Shown piece after piece: positions 54,324-63,014 of a stretch of DNA of 64,000 nucleotides. The notes beneath the pieces were generated by a model that did not search any database, was not told where the DNA came from, and worked only from the letters and a program-made list of their open reading frames with translations. The number at the start of each line of letters is the position of its first letter. Position 1 is the stretch's first letter. Origin of the DNA: Marinobacter sp. BGYM27 (GTDB lineage: Bacteria > Pseudomonadota > Gammaproteobacteria > Pseudomonadales > Oleiphilaceae); assembly GCA_025153445.1 (NCBI GenBank), contig JANZNS010000004.1, forward strand, positions 434,001 to 498,000, written 5' to 3'. The translations under genes and the position numbers were made by a program.

Positions 54324-55178
54324 CTATTCTGAAGTGACCTGATCGTCGCGGACCCAGCGGCGAATGCGCACGTCCACAGTTACCGACAAGGCAGACAGAG
54401 CCGCTACCTTTTCACGCCCTTCCGCACTGGCGCGATAGCCATGGGGCGTCATCGCCAGCAGGTCGGCAACCTGTTCGACACCATTGATTTCAAGCGGGAA
54501 GTTTACTGTTTGTGGCGGCAGGCCAGTAAAGCCGGCAGGCGCCGGCCGTTCCTCGGCGCGCTCAGGCTTGAGGCTGGGATAGACGATCTCCCGCAATTGG
54601 CGCAGGTGATCGGGGCCCGCATCGACCTCGATCAGCATACCGCCAGGCTTGATAGCTCTTGCAAACTCGGCGTATACCGGAAAGCCAAACATGCTCAACA
54701 CGCGATCCAACGTTGCCGACTGCACCGGCAGGTTGGCATTGCTACCCACGGTCCAGCCCGGCCGTTTGTCCTGCTTGGCCGCCGCCAGTACTGCCCACTT
54801 GGAAATATCCACGCCCAGCAGCGCCAGCGTTTGCTCATCCGGAACCGCCGCAGCCAGTCGGCGCAGGTAATAGCCTTCGCCACAGCCGGCATCCAGACAA
54901 CTGGCAGACGCTGGCAAAGCTTCGAGGGTCGCTGCGGTCACGGCATCAGCTATCGGCTGATAAAAACCGGCATTCAGGAACCGTTGTCGGGCCGCCACCA
55001 TGGCTTTGCTGTCGCCGGGATCAAGCGACCGCTTTTTCTGCACCGGTAGCAGATGCACGTAGCCCTGGCGGGCGATATCAAAACTGTGGCCTGCTGCGCA
55101 GGTCCAGTTCGCGTCCTGTCGCAGTAACGGGCCACCATCCAGCGGGCAAGCCAGATGATCAAAAGCGGAAATCGTCAT
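54324..55178 (-). CDS. rlmA: 23S rRNA (guanine-N1)-methyltransferase RlmA
   Basis: A 284-residue SAM-dependent methyltransferase of the RlmA family, which methylates G745 in 23S rRNA. The N-terminal zinc knuckle reads ACPLDGGPLL then WTCAAGH; the second ligand position holds Asp14 rather than Cys, while Cys11, Cys27 and His31 remain. GYVHLLPVQKKR and DPGDSKAMVAARQRFLNAGFYQPIAD are family landmarks and LDAGCGEGYYL is the SAM motif. The start at 55178 matches the family; an 84-nt longer frame exists. Confidence 0.88.
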   Translation of the reverse strand: MTISAFDHLACPLDGGPLLRQDANWTCAAGHSFDIARQGYVHLLPVQKKRSLDPGDSKAMVAARQRFLNAGFYQPIADAVTAATLEALPASASCLDAGCGEGYYLRRLAAAVPDEQTLALLGVDISKWAVLAAAKQDKRPGWTVGSNANLPVQSATLDRVLSMFGFPVYAEFARAIKPGGMLIEVDAGPDHLRQLREIVYPSLKPERAEERPAPAGFTGLPPQTVNFPLEINGVEQVADLLAMTPHGYRASAEGREKVAALSALSVTVDVRIRRWVRDDQVTSE

Positions 55179-55221
55179 GCAGGCGGGTTCCTGAAGAGGA
55201 AATGGATGAAGCGAGCCGGCC

Positions 55222-55614
55222 TCATTCTGCCAGATGCGGCGCGAGTTTCTCACGAATTGCATCAGGAATCGGCATTGACCGTTCCGCTTTGTAATCGAAA
55301 TACACCAGCGTGGCGATTCCCTTTGCCACCAGACTATCGCCTTGCCAGGCTTCCTGCAGCACCTGGGCCGAGGCGTTACCGATCTTCCCCAACCAGGTGC
55401 GGATTTCGACCGGCTTTGACCAATACGTCTGTGCTTTCAGATCCACTTCCATTCGCGCCAGAATCAGCGGCCAGTCGTGCATCGTCAAAGTCGGGTGGAA
55501 GAGCTCAAAAACCGGCGTCCGGGCCTGCTCAAACCAGACGGGAAATGCAGTATTGCTGATGTGCCCCAGGGCATCCGTGTCATTAAAACGCGGCTCAATT
55601 GTCAGTGAAAACAT
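55222..55614 (-). CDS. acyl-CoA thioesterase, YbgC/4-HBT type
   Basis: A 130-residue hotdog-fold thioesterase. RFNDTDALGHISNTAFPVWFEQAR carries the 4HBT active-site Asp and the following catalytic-type region; VDLKAQTYWSKPVEIRTWLGKIG is the central strand block. It hydrolyses acyl-CoA esters of unknown chain type. It lies just upstream of rlmA on the same strand with a 43-nt gap. Confidence 0.85.
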   Translation of the reverse strand: MFSLTIEPRFNDTDALGHISNTAFPVWFEQARTPVFELFHPTLTMHDWPLILARMEVDLKAQTYWSKPVEIRTWLGKIGNASAQVLQEAWQGDSLVAKGIATLVYFDYKAERSMPIPDAIREKLAPHLAE

Positions 55615-55751
55615 CCGCTAGCCTCTGTTGACGAGTAAAGCAGCGGATCGCCTGACCCGCCTCGGGGCAAGCAACATAACGCCAAGAGCCCCATCAGGCC
55701 AAGTCGACTCTGGTCGAAACTGTGCTCCCGGGGCATTCAATTGCAGAGACG

Positions 55752-55955
55752 CTAGTTCCTTTTATCGTCATCACGCGGGCTCTGCTCCTGCACGTCTGAG
55801 GTGTTGCGACGTTCGTTTTCTTCTTCCGGTGACAGGTAGTAATCCTTTTGTTCGACGGTTTTGGCGTCTGGATCAGAAGGGGCATTTTTCTGGCGCCCAC
55901 GGGATAACCAGAAACCAAAAGCCACCACCACAATAATCAGAATAATCCACTTCAT
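55752..55955 (-). CDS. small membrane protein
   Basis: A 67-residue protein with one N-terminal helix (MKWIILIIVVVAFGFWL) and a charged cytoplasmic tail (SPEEENERRNTSDVQEQSPRDDDKRN). No family recognised. Good codon structure and a clear start make it a likely gene. Confidence 0.55.
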   Translation of the reverse strand: MKWIILIIVVVAFGFWLSRGRQKNAPSDPDAKTVEQKDYYLSPEEENERRNTSDVQEQSPRDDDKRN

Positions 55956-56063
55956 GTGCGTGCCTCACCATTTGCGGTACCTGCTATTGTTCTAGCGGCA
56001 GAACGGCAGCAACGTCAAGAAACGAGGGCATCAGGAAGGTTGATTGGGGTCAAAAAAGGGCAC

Positions 56064-56098
56064 AAAAAAAGGCCCATCGCGATGAGCAACAGGCCTTT
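56064..56098 (-). terminator. intrinsic terminator after PEP-CTERM gene
   Basis: On the minus strand AAAGGCC and GGCCTTT (56068-56074 with 56092-56098) pair, with an inner partial hairpin, and seven T residues follow. It ends the PEP-CTERM transcript. Confidence 0.8.
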
Positions 56099-56118
56099 GT
56101 CCCTATACAACGGGCTAT

Positions 56119-56715
56119 TCAAACTTTACGACGGCGCGCCGCAACACCAGCACCTACCAGACCAAGCCCGATCAGTGCCAGAGTGGAAGGCTCCGGTACT
56201 TCTGTAATACGGAGTACCAGGTCATCGTGGTTGTCATCGTCGGGGTTTGCACCACCGTCATCCAGCGCCAGCAGTACACCATTGCCGAGTGGGTCGTAGC
56301 CCAGCCAGAAATCAGGAGTACCCGCGGAGGTATGGTTATTATTGGATCCGTTCGCAACCGAACCCGCGCCACTGTTAATCTGAATGATAAAGTTCAGCAA
56401 GCCCGCAACCGCATTGTTGACGTAGATGGTATCGCCCACCGTGCTTTCGGTTGAAAGCGACTGGCCATCCATTTCAAATGTGTTGACGTAGCCGGCTTCT
56501 TTACCCAAAAACTCAACCTTCAGCATACCAACGCCGCTGGACAGGTTGCCCTTGTAAAAGCCATCAAAGTTCGTGCTGGTGAAGACACTGTTGAGAGTAA
56601 CAGGGCCAATTTGCCCCGCAACTGACGTACCATCTGTCTCGATCATCAGCGCAGATGCGCTTCCTGCGCCAGTCATCCCCAGCGCCAGAGTCATAGCCAA
56701 TAGTGATTTTTTCAT
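56119..56715 (-). CDS. PEP-CTERM sorting-domain protein
   Basis: A 198-residue secreted protein with a signal peptide (about 1-22) and a C-terminal PEP-CTERM tag starting near residue 173: VPEPSTLALIGLGLVGAG followed by AARRRKV. Exosortase cuts such tags, usually to place proteins in an exopolysaccharide matrix. The mature part is beta-rich, Gly/Asn/Asp-rich and without cysteine; no function is recognised. GGAGG lies 7 nt before ATG 56715. Exosortase (EpsH) is not in this window. A good sigma-54 match lies upstream. Confidence 0.9.
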   Translation of the reverse strand: MKKSLLAMTLALGMTGAGSASALMIETDGTSVAGQIGPVTLNSVFTSTNFDGFYKGNLSSGVGMLKVEFLGKEAGYVNTFEMDGQSLSTESTVGDTIYVNNAVAGLLNFIIQINSGAGSVANGSNNNHTSAGTPDFWLGYDPLGNGVLLALDDGGANPDDDNHDDLVLRITEVPEPSTLALIGLGLVGAGVAARRRKV

Positions 56716-56756
56716 TGTAATGCCTCCAATCAGTTCCGTTATGGAAGCTCTGCGAC

Positions 56757-56772
56757 TGCAAGTGCAGCTCCA
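56757..56772 (-). promoter_or_regulatory. sigma-54 promoter of PEP-CTERM gene
   Basis: Minus-strand TGGAGCTGCACTTGCA matches the RpoN consensus at TGG (-24) and TTGCA (-12) with exact 10-nt GG-to-GC spacing. Transcription would start about 30 nt before the start codon. PEP-CTERM genes in other bacteria are known to be RpoN-dependent through PrsK/PrsR. Confidence 0.65.
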
Positions 56773-56787
56773 CTGATTTCCACTGCA

Positions 56788-56808
56788 TTTAAAAGGCCAA
56801 CTTTTAAA
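56788..56808. promoter_or_regulatory. inverted repeat upstream of sigma-54 promoter
   Basis: TTTAAAAG (56788-56795) and CTTTTAAA (56801-56808) form a perfect 8-bp inverted repeat with a 5-nt spacer, about 27 bp upstream of the -24 element. It could be a binding site or simply AT-rich DNA. Confidence 0.4.
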
Positions 56809-56995
56809 GTCCTTACTTTTCATATGAATGAAAACAGGGCCTCGCCGAGAAGATGTCGAGCTGTAAATTTAGCTGACATTTTCCCGCGAACACTCATCAC
56901 TTAAGGTAATAAAAATAACGCTTTGATAAGGAATGGAGCGGTAACGACCGCTTTGCGGCATCCATTTAGGGGGCCCAAAGTGGTGCAGGGCAAGT

Positions 56996-57023
56996 GGCCT
57001 CACTCCAGAACAGGAGTCAGGCC
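56996..57023 (-). terminator. hairpin after SnoaL-like gene
   Basis: GGCCT and ACTCC (56996-57006) pair with GGAGT and AGGCC (57013-57023), one C/C mismatch, 6-nt loop, and no T-tract. It follows the minus-strand SnoaL-like gene. Confidence 0.5.
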
Positions 57024-57043
57024 CTCGTCAGAAAAACTGGGGG

Positions 57044-57433
57044 TTACTTCAACTTCTCCAGCATCGCACCCATCATCTCGTGGATCTTGTTGACAGCCTT
57101 GAGCGGACGCACCATAACTTTGAAGTCATCAATCCGGCCTTCGGCATCGCAATGAATAATATCGACACCATTGAGTTTGATACCATCCAGCTCTGTGGTG
57201 AATTCCAGCATGGCATTGTGACCGTCAAGGATCTCGCGCTCGTAACGGAAGTGCTCATTGTTGAGTGTGTACAGTGCCGCCATCAGGTAAGTTCGGGTGA
57301 TGGCTTTACCTTGCTGGGGGGTGTGAACGACCGGCGAATGGAACACCACATTCTCTGCCAGCAGATCATCCAGTGCTTTGGGGTCTTTGGCATCAACCAG
57401 GGCATGCCATTGCTTTATTGTTGTTTCAATCAT
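57044..57433 (-). CDS. SnoaL-like NTF2-fold protein
   Basis: A 129-residue protein of the SnoaL/NTF2-like fold: IKQWHALVDAKDPKALDDLLAENVVFHSPV opens the cone-shaped fold and GRIDDFKVMVRPLKAVNKI closes it. Members include isomerases, hydrolases and binding proteins; no specific role can be given. It stands 116 nt after DUF2254, same strand. Confidence 0.82.
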   Translation of the reverse strand: MIETTIKQWHALVDAKDPKALDDLLAENVVFHSPVVHTPQQGKAITRTYLMAALYTLNNEHFRYEREILDGHNAMLEFTTELDGIKLNGVDIIHCDAEGRIDDFKVMVRPLKAVNKIHEMMGAMLEKLK

Positions 57434-57549
57434 CGGCTATCACTCCGCAAACGGGTATGAAAGCGCCCGCCTTGTGCGCCGGGGCAGAACGCCATTAAAA
57501 ACAGAAAGCTACCGGGTTTCGCCAACTCGCGCAAAACCCGTGTTCAGGA

Positions 57550-58809
57550 TTATTCCTGCAAGCTATCGCCACCCGCTTGCCGCACCCGCTCCAGATCTTC
57601 CTCCAGCACCAGCCCGCTCTCGGCGTATTTAAGCGCCAGACGCTGATGGGCAATCGCCGCATTGCGCACATCCGCAAGCCCGGAACCTGCCAGATGCCCC
57701 AGCACTTTCTGCAATCGCTGGCAGACTTCCACCATGCCTGCGCCATCCCGGGCGATCGCGCCAAACGCATCATCGAACATATCACGCACATCAATCTCCG
57801 GCATCGACACGCGGCTGTAATCCGGCGCATCGTCACTGCGCTCGTCCGGCTCTTCACACCACAGCTGAAACAGTCCGGCAAGTCGGGTGAGGATATCAAT
57901 ACCGGTGCCGGGATCATTGACCGCCGGAGACAGCGCCCGACTGGCAATTTCCGACAACACCACCAGTCCGAAACGGGGGTCGTCGTCAAAGCGACGTTGA
58001 CTGCCGACAGCAAAGGCCTCCCGAACACGGGCGTCGTCTACATTCGACACATGACTGACGCACGCCATCACCCGCCCCGGCATCAGCAGGGTGCCGGGCA
58101 GCGTCAGCACCCGCACGCTGCCGTTCTGTTCTTCGGCATAGGTCTGCAACCCTGCCAGATCCACATGCTGGACGTACCCGACTGCGGTTGCCGTGATCTC
58201 GATGCCATTATCGCTCTCCGGCCCTCGATGCGCGGTGCGCGGCATCTCGCGGTAATGCCGCAATGCCGCTTCGGTTGCACTTTCAACTGACTCGATGGTG
58301 GCGCCGATGCGACCAAGCCGGGCGATACGGTCCACCCAGCGCACAAAGGTCAGCACGACGACAACAAACACCAACCCGGTCATTACAAACAGCGTGAACA
58401 GACCCGCGTTGGCATAGTAGTTATTCTTTGCCGCAGTCAGGGCGACGATGCTGAAAATAAACGCACCGATAAAAATCGACAGCGCGTTCTGTGACACGTC
58501 ATCCGCGATAATCAGCCGGAATGATCGAGGCGTTGCGGTGTTACTGGCTGAAGCATACGCCGATACCATGGACGCTACCGCCAGTGTTGCGATAACCAGC
58601 ATGCTGGAAGCCATCACCGACAGCAGTGTTTCGACCGAATCCTGGGTCATCACCGGCATCAGCTCCCCCAGCCCGCTATAATCAGCAGCCTTGGCAAGAA
58701 ACACCGCTCCCACCGACAGCAGCGAACTGACCAGCGGCTTGACCCACAGCCGCTCCCGTACCCTATTCACCAGAAACCGCAACCGATCCAGAGACTCAAT
58801 ACCCGGCAT
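57550..58809 (-). CDS. DUF2254 membrane protein
   Basis: A 419-residue DUF2254 protein. Four hydrophobic helices fill the first 170 residues (about 25-45, 60-85, 105-127, 133-155), followed by a soluble domain with the family blocks YVQHVDLAGLQTYAEE and DDDPRFGLVVLSEIASRALSPAVNDPGTGI. Function unknown. A GGGGGT site 7 nt before ATG 58809 fixes the start. Confidence 0.87.
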   Translation of the reverse strand: MPGIESLDRLRFLVNRVRERLWVKPLVSSLLSVGAVFLAKAADYSGLGELMPVMTQDSVETLLSVMASSMLVIATLAVASMVSAYASASNTATPRSFRLIIADDVSQNALSIFIGAFIFSIVALTAAKNNYYANAGLFTLFVMTGLVFVVVVLTFVRWVDRIARLGRIGATIESVESATEAALRHYREMPRTAHRGPESDNGIEITATAVGYVQHVDLAGLQTYAEEQNGSVRVLTLPGTLLMPGRVMACVSHVSNVDDARVREAFAVGSQRRFDDDPRFGLVVLSEIASRALSPAVNDPGTGIDILTRLAGLFQLWCEEPDERSDDAPDYSRVSMPEIDVRDMFDDAFGAIARDGAGMVEVCQRLQKVLGHLAGSGLADVRNAAIAHQRLALKYAESGLVLEEDLERVRQAGGDSLQE

Positions 58810-59129
58810 AACACCCCCTTGAAAACACCGGAAAATCACACGATCAGGTCGCCATTTCCGATCGTCAGCACACGCTTTTGAGTATAAGCGTGTTATGCCG
58901 GTAACTGCCTACACAAATAAGTTTGGCAAACAGACACACTTCGTTGTAAAGTAATCGTCGTTGGAAAGATCTAGCAAAGCCGTTCACGAATAAGACGTCT
59001 CTCAGTTGTAGTTAGTAGTGCACCGTCCTGTTTTTGATTCCGCGTGTTTTTTGTTTCCGCACAACGCTGACCAGCCATCATGTCGATGATCTGGCGGCAT
59101 TTAAAAGTTATGAGATCAGGAAGTTTATT
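58810..59129 (+). promoter_or_regulatory. promoter and long 5' leader of cold-shock gene
   Basis: A candidate promoter TTGGCA (58923-58928) with TAAAGT (58947-58952, 18-nt spacer) would give a leader of roughly 170 nt, typical of cspA-type mRNAs whose structured 5' leader controls cold expression. No coding frame is credible here. AGGAAG lies 7 nt before the start. Confidence 0.4.
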
Positions 59130-59336
59130 ATGTCTACTACTACCGGCACTGTTAAGTTCTTCAACGAAGCAAAAGGCTTTGGCTTTATCACTCGCGAAAG
59201 CGGCCCTGACGTTTTTGTTCACTTCAGCGCTATCCAGGGTGACGGCTTCAAAACTCTGGCAGAAGGCCAGCAAGTAGAATTCACCGTAACTGACGGCCAG
59301 AAAGGTCCTCAGGCGGAAAACGTAGTTGCTCTGTAA
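59130..59336 (+). CDS. cold-shock protein, CspA family
   Basis: A 68-residue cold-shock protein with RNA-binding motifs KGFGFI and VFVHFS and ending QAENVVAL. Length and composition match CspA/CapB proteins, RNA chaperones that melt mRNA structure in the cold. A following T-tract terminator makes it monocistronic. Confidence 0.95.
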   Translation: MSTTTGTVKFFNEAKGFGFITRESGPDVFVHFSAIQGDGFKTLAEGQQVEFTVTDGQKGPQAENVVAL

Positions 59337-59355
59337 TTAACAGACAGCACGTAAG

Positions 59356-59381
59356 AAGGGCAGCTTAGGCTGCCCTTTTTT
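59356..59381 (+). terminator. intrinsic terminator of cold-shock gene
   Basis: AAGGGCAGC (59356-59364) pairs perfectly with GCTGCCCTT (59369-59377) around a 4-nt loop, followed by a T-run. Confidence 0.93.
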
Positions 59382-59431
59382 ATTGCCTGTAATAAAGTGA
59401 CGGCAGGCAATGACGCGCCTGCCACCTTGGT

Positions 59432-59998
59432 TCACGACGCCAGATGCGGTGCCAGAATACTGTAGAGTTCAGGCCGGTGGTGGGCGATTTCTTCAGCGGT
59501 CAGGCCTTCCATCGAGTGCGGGTATTTCAGCCAGGCTGCCGTATCGTGGACATAATATTCCGGCGCCCATCCCACCTCGTTTCGATCCGGTTTGTAATAG
59601 GGCACCGCGACCCGAATATCATTCGGAGTATTCAACCTGGCCCGCTGTTTCAGCTCGCCGATAATCGCCTCAACTGAACGCCCGGTATCGAACACGTCAT
59701 CCACAATCAGCAGTGAATCCTCATGGGTCACATGCTTCACCAGATAGTTGAGGCCGTGAACCCGCACTGTCCGGCTTTGCTGATCGATGCCATGATAAGA
59801 CGACGTCCGGATCGCAATGTGATCAGTATGCACACCGTGATAATCCAGAAACTCCTGCACAGCAATACCGACAGGGGCTCCCCCTCGCCAGACCGCTATC
59901 ATGAAAGTCGGGCGAAAGCCGGAGTTCAGTACCTGCGCTCCCAGCCGGAAGGCATCTTCAAGCAAACTCTGCGCACTGATGTATTGTTTATCGGCCAT
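59432..59998 (-). CDS. phosphoribosyltransferase (paralogue A)
   Basis: A 188-residue type I phosphoribosyltransferase. The PRPP loop is LLIVDDVFDTGRS; WRGG near the N-terminus is the pyrophosphate-contact region. Relatives are annotated hypoxanthine phosphoribosyltransferases, but base specificity is not evident. It is clearly homologous to the divergent gene at 60200: both share the pattern LLEDAFRLG-QV-SGFRP-F---WRGG. The start at 59998 removes an unlikely extension (frame opens 60091). Confidence 0.87.
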   Translation of the reverse strand: MADKQYISAQSLLEDAFRLGAQVLNSGFRPTFMIAVWRGGAPVGIAVQEFLDYHGVHTDHIAIRTSSYHGIDQQSRTVRVHGLNYLVKHVTHEDSLLIVDDVFDTGRSVEAIIGELKQRARLNTPNDIRVAVPYYKPDRNEVGWAPEYYVHDTAAWLKYPHSMEGLTAEEIAHHRPELYSILAPHLAS

Positions 59999-60199
59999 AA
60001 GATCACTACTGTTTTGGAGGTCATGTATTGGAACGTGACGCGCTTTAATGACGGCGACGATTGCGCCCACAACAGACGCTGAAAACGGCAACAGGCCGCT
60101 GGCATACGAGCCGCCACAGGTTCAATCGCGTTATAATCCCACTAAACCGGCTGTCCCATCAAACAGGGGACGCAAACTCAACCACAGTCTGGCAGCCTC

Positions 60200-60814
60200 A
60201 TGACCGATACTTCCGATTCCTTCACCCGTACCCGGCGGTTTCTCGACGAAAAGCAACTGATCGAAGATGCCTTCCGACTCGGGGTTCAGGTCTACGAGAG
60301 CGGTTTTCGACCCAACTTTATCGTCGGCCTCTGGCGTGGGGGCAGCACCATTGGCATCTATGTTCAGGAATGCCTGCAAACACTTGGCGTTGCCACTGAC
60401 CACATCGCGCTGCGCACCTCCTATCGGGGCATGGACGATTACGACGCCATGGTCGCTTCACCTGAAGCCAACATCCGGGTTCATGGCACCCACTATCTGC
60501 TGGATAACCTGAACCAGAGCGATCGCCTGCTCATTGTCGATGATGTGTTCAGCACCGGCTTCAGCGTCGCTGCTGTTCTGAAGCGACTGAACGAACAACT
60601 GAAACGCAACATGCCGACAGATACCCGTATCGCCACTCTTTATCAGCGGCCCGGCGCCAACAAAACAGGCCTGAATCCCGACTACTGCCTGCATACTTCT
60701 GACGATTGGCTGGTGTTCCCCTACGAGCTGAACGGCCTCAGCCGGGAAGAGATCAGTGCCCACAAGCCGTTTTTGGGCCCGATTCTGGACAGCGTGGTAG
60801 CAAACAAGAAATGA
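60200..60814 (+). CDS. phosphoribosyltransferase (paralogue B)
   Basis: A 204-residue phosphoribosyltransferase, paralogous to the gene at 59432 but on the opposite strand. The PRPP loop reads LLIVDDVFSTGFS and the early motif FIVGLWRGGSTIGIYVQE; the C-terminus is about 20 residues longer. It shares a 4-nt overlap with dgkA, so they are co-translated. The 201-bp region between the two paralogues should hold both promoters. Substrate unknown; purine salvage is the default guess. Confidence 0.87.
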   Translation: MTDTSDSFTRTRRFLDEKQLIEDAFRLGVQVYESGFRPNFIVGLWRGGSTIGIYVQECLQTLGVATDHIALRTSYRGMDDYDAMVASPEANIRVHGTHYLLDNLNQSDRLLIVDDVFSTGFSVAAVLKRLNEQLKRNMPTDTRIATLYQRPGANKTGLNPDYCLHTSDDWLVFPYELNGLSREEISAHKPFLGPILDSVVANKK

Positions 60815-61194
60815 AATCCAAACACAATTCTGCTCACACCCTCAAAGGCGGCAAGGGCCTGGCCCGGATTCTCAATTCCACCCGTTATTCCATGCAGGGG
60901 TTCAAGGCGGCATTTATCAACGAGGCCGCATTCCGGCAGCTGGTTCTGATCAACGTGATTCTGATCCCGATTGCCTGCGGGCTTGACGTCACCCCGGCTG
61001 AGCGCGCCATTCTTATTTCAGCCCCCTTGCTGTCACTGGCCATTGAATTGCTGAACTCGGCTATCGAAAACCTGGTGGACCGGGTGTCCATGGAGCTGCA
61101 TCCGCTGTCAAAACACGCCAAGGATATGGGCAGCGCCGCCCAGTTTGTCGGGCTGGCCATTATTTCGGTCTGCTGGTTCGTTATTCTGATCTGA
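60811..61194 (+). CDS. dgkA: diacylglycerol kinase DgkA
   Basis: A 127-residue membrane diacylglycerol kinase, which recycles diacylglycerol from envelope glycan assembly to phosphatidic acid. The catalytic block LLNSAIENLVDRVSMELHPLSKHAKDMGSAAQF matches the family, with three helices after an amphipathic N-terminus. ATG 60811 overlaps the phosphoribosyltransferase stop; an earlier frame from 60706 is internal to that gene. Confidence 0.94.
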   Translation: MKSKHNSAHTLKGGKGLARILNSTRYSMQGFKAAFINEAAFRQLVLINVILIPIACGLDVTPAERAILISAPLLSLAIELLNSAIENLVDRVSMELHPLSKHAKDMGSAAQFVGLAIISVCWFVILI

Positions 61195-61269
61195 TCAGCA
61201 GCATTCAAAGCAGCGGCCGGATTCGCAAGCCACGTGCCAAATCGCAATCCGAACCGGCGCCTTGATGAC

Positions 61270-62493
61270 TTACCAAGCCGCGCCTGCCTGAATATAGAAA
61301 GCAGTATCCTCAGGCCCCCGCGCAATATCCGCCCCCATATGAAGGCCGTACCGGCTGGCGATCAGATAGCGAAAGCCTGCACCGACACTATTGGCCGACT
61401 GGGCATCGTCGTGCAGATCTCCGAAGCTGTCTGCGGCCCGACCACCGCCGGTGAAGAGGTTCACGCTCCAGCGTCGGGAGAAGCGCCAGGTCAACTCAAC
61501 CTCGGCAACGGCGACGGCTCGCCCCTGATAACGGTTAACAGGCACCCCGCGCAGATCGACAGAAGGCGGAACATAGGGTGGCAGCTCTTCATCGCCGTCG
61601 GCTGAGACGCCGTCATATTGAAGGCGCAGCCCCAGGTTCCAGCTATCTGACAGCTTCCAGTAATTCAGCCCCACCCACTGGTAGCTGTCGTAATTCACAT
61701 CGCTTCCGATAGCATCATCGAATATCACGTAATTGAAGTGGTGGTTGTAGCCTGCCTGCGGGTCCAGCGGGTTATCCCGCGTGTCGTACTCTGCCAGCAA
61801 CCCCAGACCGGATGTTACGGAATCCCGGCCTAGCTGATTCTGAAGAAAGGCATTTATGCGATCGTCCAGCGTCGGATTCGGTAGTGTAATCCTGCTTTCG
61901 AGCTCGCTTTCAACCTTGCGGTAGACCTGGCGGGCCCCGACAAACCAGTCGCTGCTCCCCATTCGGGCCTTGAGTTCCTGAATCACAGCCGGGCCCTTGA
62001 TATTGAGCTCTATAGGCCGATTGAGTTGGCGATCAGCCAGCGAATAGAAATCAAGGTTGATGTCACCGTACAGAACGAATCCCCGGTAACGCAGACTGTC
62101 ATCCAGCCAGAACCCCATGTGGCCCAGACCGGCCCCCTTGGTGCCATTGCGGGTGCCGCCCAGCCCAATCACTGAGATATTTTCAGGGAGCACCGCGCCT
62201 TTGCCGGCGCCCTTGGCTGTTGCCTGCTGGTCTGACTCATGAAAGAAAACTCCGGCTACACCAAGACCGGCGCCCACCGCGGGCTCCGTAATCAGTATGG
62301 GGACTGGCAGAAACCCCGCCGGAACCTCCGACAGGAAGCGACTGGCGTCCAGCATGCCGTCCTGCTCATCAATCATGTAGTCTTCAAAGAAAGAAGCCGT
62401 TGCCATAACGGACCACGATATAGCCATAAGGGCCAGGCCAAGAGTGGCCCATCCGGTTCGTTTGCCCTGCTTTCGGTTCATCTTTCCGTTCAT
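61270..62493 (-). CDS. BamA/TamA family outer-membrane protein without POTRA domains
   Basis: A 407-residue outer-membrane protein. After a signal peptide (to about VMATA) the polypeptide is a 16-strand Omp85-like barrel with D15/BamA-family signature YDTRDNPLDPQAGYNHHFNY and the conserved VDLRGVPVNRYQGRAVAVAEVELTWR block. POTRA domains are missing, so it may be a secretion or lipid-handling barrel rather than BamA. Start 62493 has GGGAG upstream; the frame opens at GTG 62529. Confidence 0.85.
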   Translation of the reverse strand: MNGKMNRKQGKRTGWATLGLALMAISWSVMATASFFEDYMIDEQDGMLDASRFLSEVPAGFLPVPILITEPAVGAGLGVAGVFFHESDQQATAKGAGKGAVLPENISVIGLGGTRNGTKGAGLGHMGFWLDDSLRYRGFVLYGDINLDFYSLADRQLNRPIELNIKGPAVIQELKARMGSSDWFVGARQVYRKVESELESRITLPNPTLDDRINAFLQNQLGRDSVTSGLGLLAEYDTRDNPLDPQAGYNHHFNYVIFDDAIGSDVNYDSYQWVGLNYWKLSDSWNLGLRLQYDGVSADGDEELPPYVPPSVDLRGVPVNRYQGRAVAVAEVELTWRFSRRWSVNLFTGGGRAADSFGDLHDDAQSANSVGAGFRYLIASRYGLHMGADIARGPEDTAFYIQAGAAW

Positions 62494-62532
62494 CCCCGGT
62501 TTCTCCCTGTTGCCCGCCAGCCCCGGCACAGA

Positions 62533-62751
62533 TCAGAACTTTCTTACACCCAGCCGGTTGAGTGTGACGTGCAGCTCCGCTTCACTCAGGTTGATGTGTT
62601 CAAGCACCCGACCATAGAGCATGGCGGTGGGCACGGACCGCCCGTTGCGCTCCTGCTGCGTCTCGTGCAGTACCGTCAACACAAGTCTTTCCGTGCGGGT
62701 CAGACCATCCCTGACATCCGGCACACCATTGTCGACCAGCCATTGGTTCAT
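62533..62751 (-). CDS. small conserved hypothetical protein
   Basis: A 72-residue protein, possibly a winged-helix-like or regulator fragment (ERLVLTVLHETQQERNGRSVPTAMLYGRVLEHINLSEAELHVTLNRLGV resembles a helix-turn-helix). GAGG lies 8 nt before the ATG. It ends about 40 nt before the outer-membrane protein's start, so the two may form an operon. No family is certain. Confidence 0.6.
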   Translation of the reverse strand: MNQWLVDNGVPDVRDGLTRTERLVLTVLHETQQERNGRSVPTAMLYGRVLEHINLSEAELHVTLNRLGVRKF

Positions 62752-63014
62752 GGGTCAGCCCTCGAATCTGACAATACACCGGCGCTCCAAGCCGCCCGGC
62801 GGTTCACTAACACTATAGAAGGACATTGCGGATTGGCACTACTCTCAACCCTCACCTATATTTTCCGTATGTCCGAATTCATTACCTGACACTTGAAAAT
62901 ACGCCTGAAACACCGGTTTAACAGGCTATCGCTTTGCTGAACAAGGGCATCAGATCCCATCAGAACGGCCTCACATTCACAATTCCCGGGTCTCTTAAAA
63001 GAAAGGAACAGGGT

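Larger units (their letters stand above)
56716..57043. other. regulatory region of PEP-CTERM gene
   Basis: This 328-nt gap contains the sigma-54 candidate, an 8-bp inverted repeat and the hairpin following the SnoaL-like gene, listed separately. No coding sequence seen. Confidence 0.6.
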
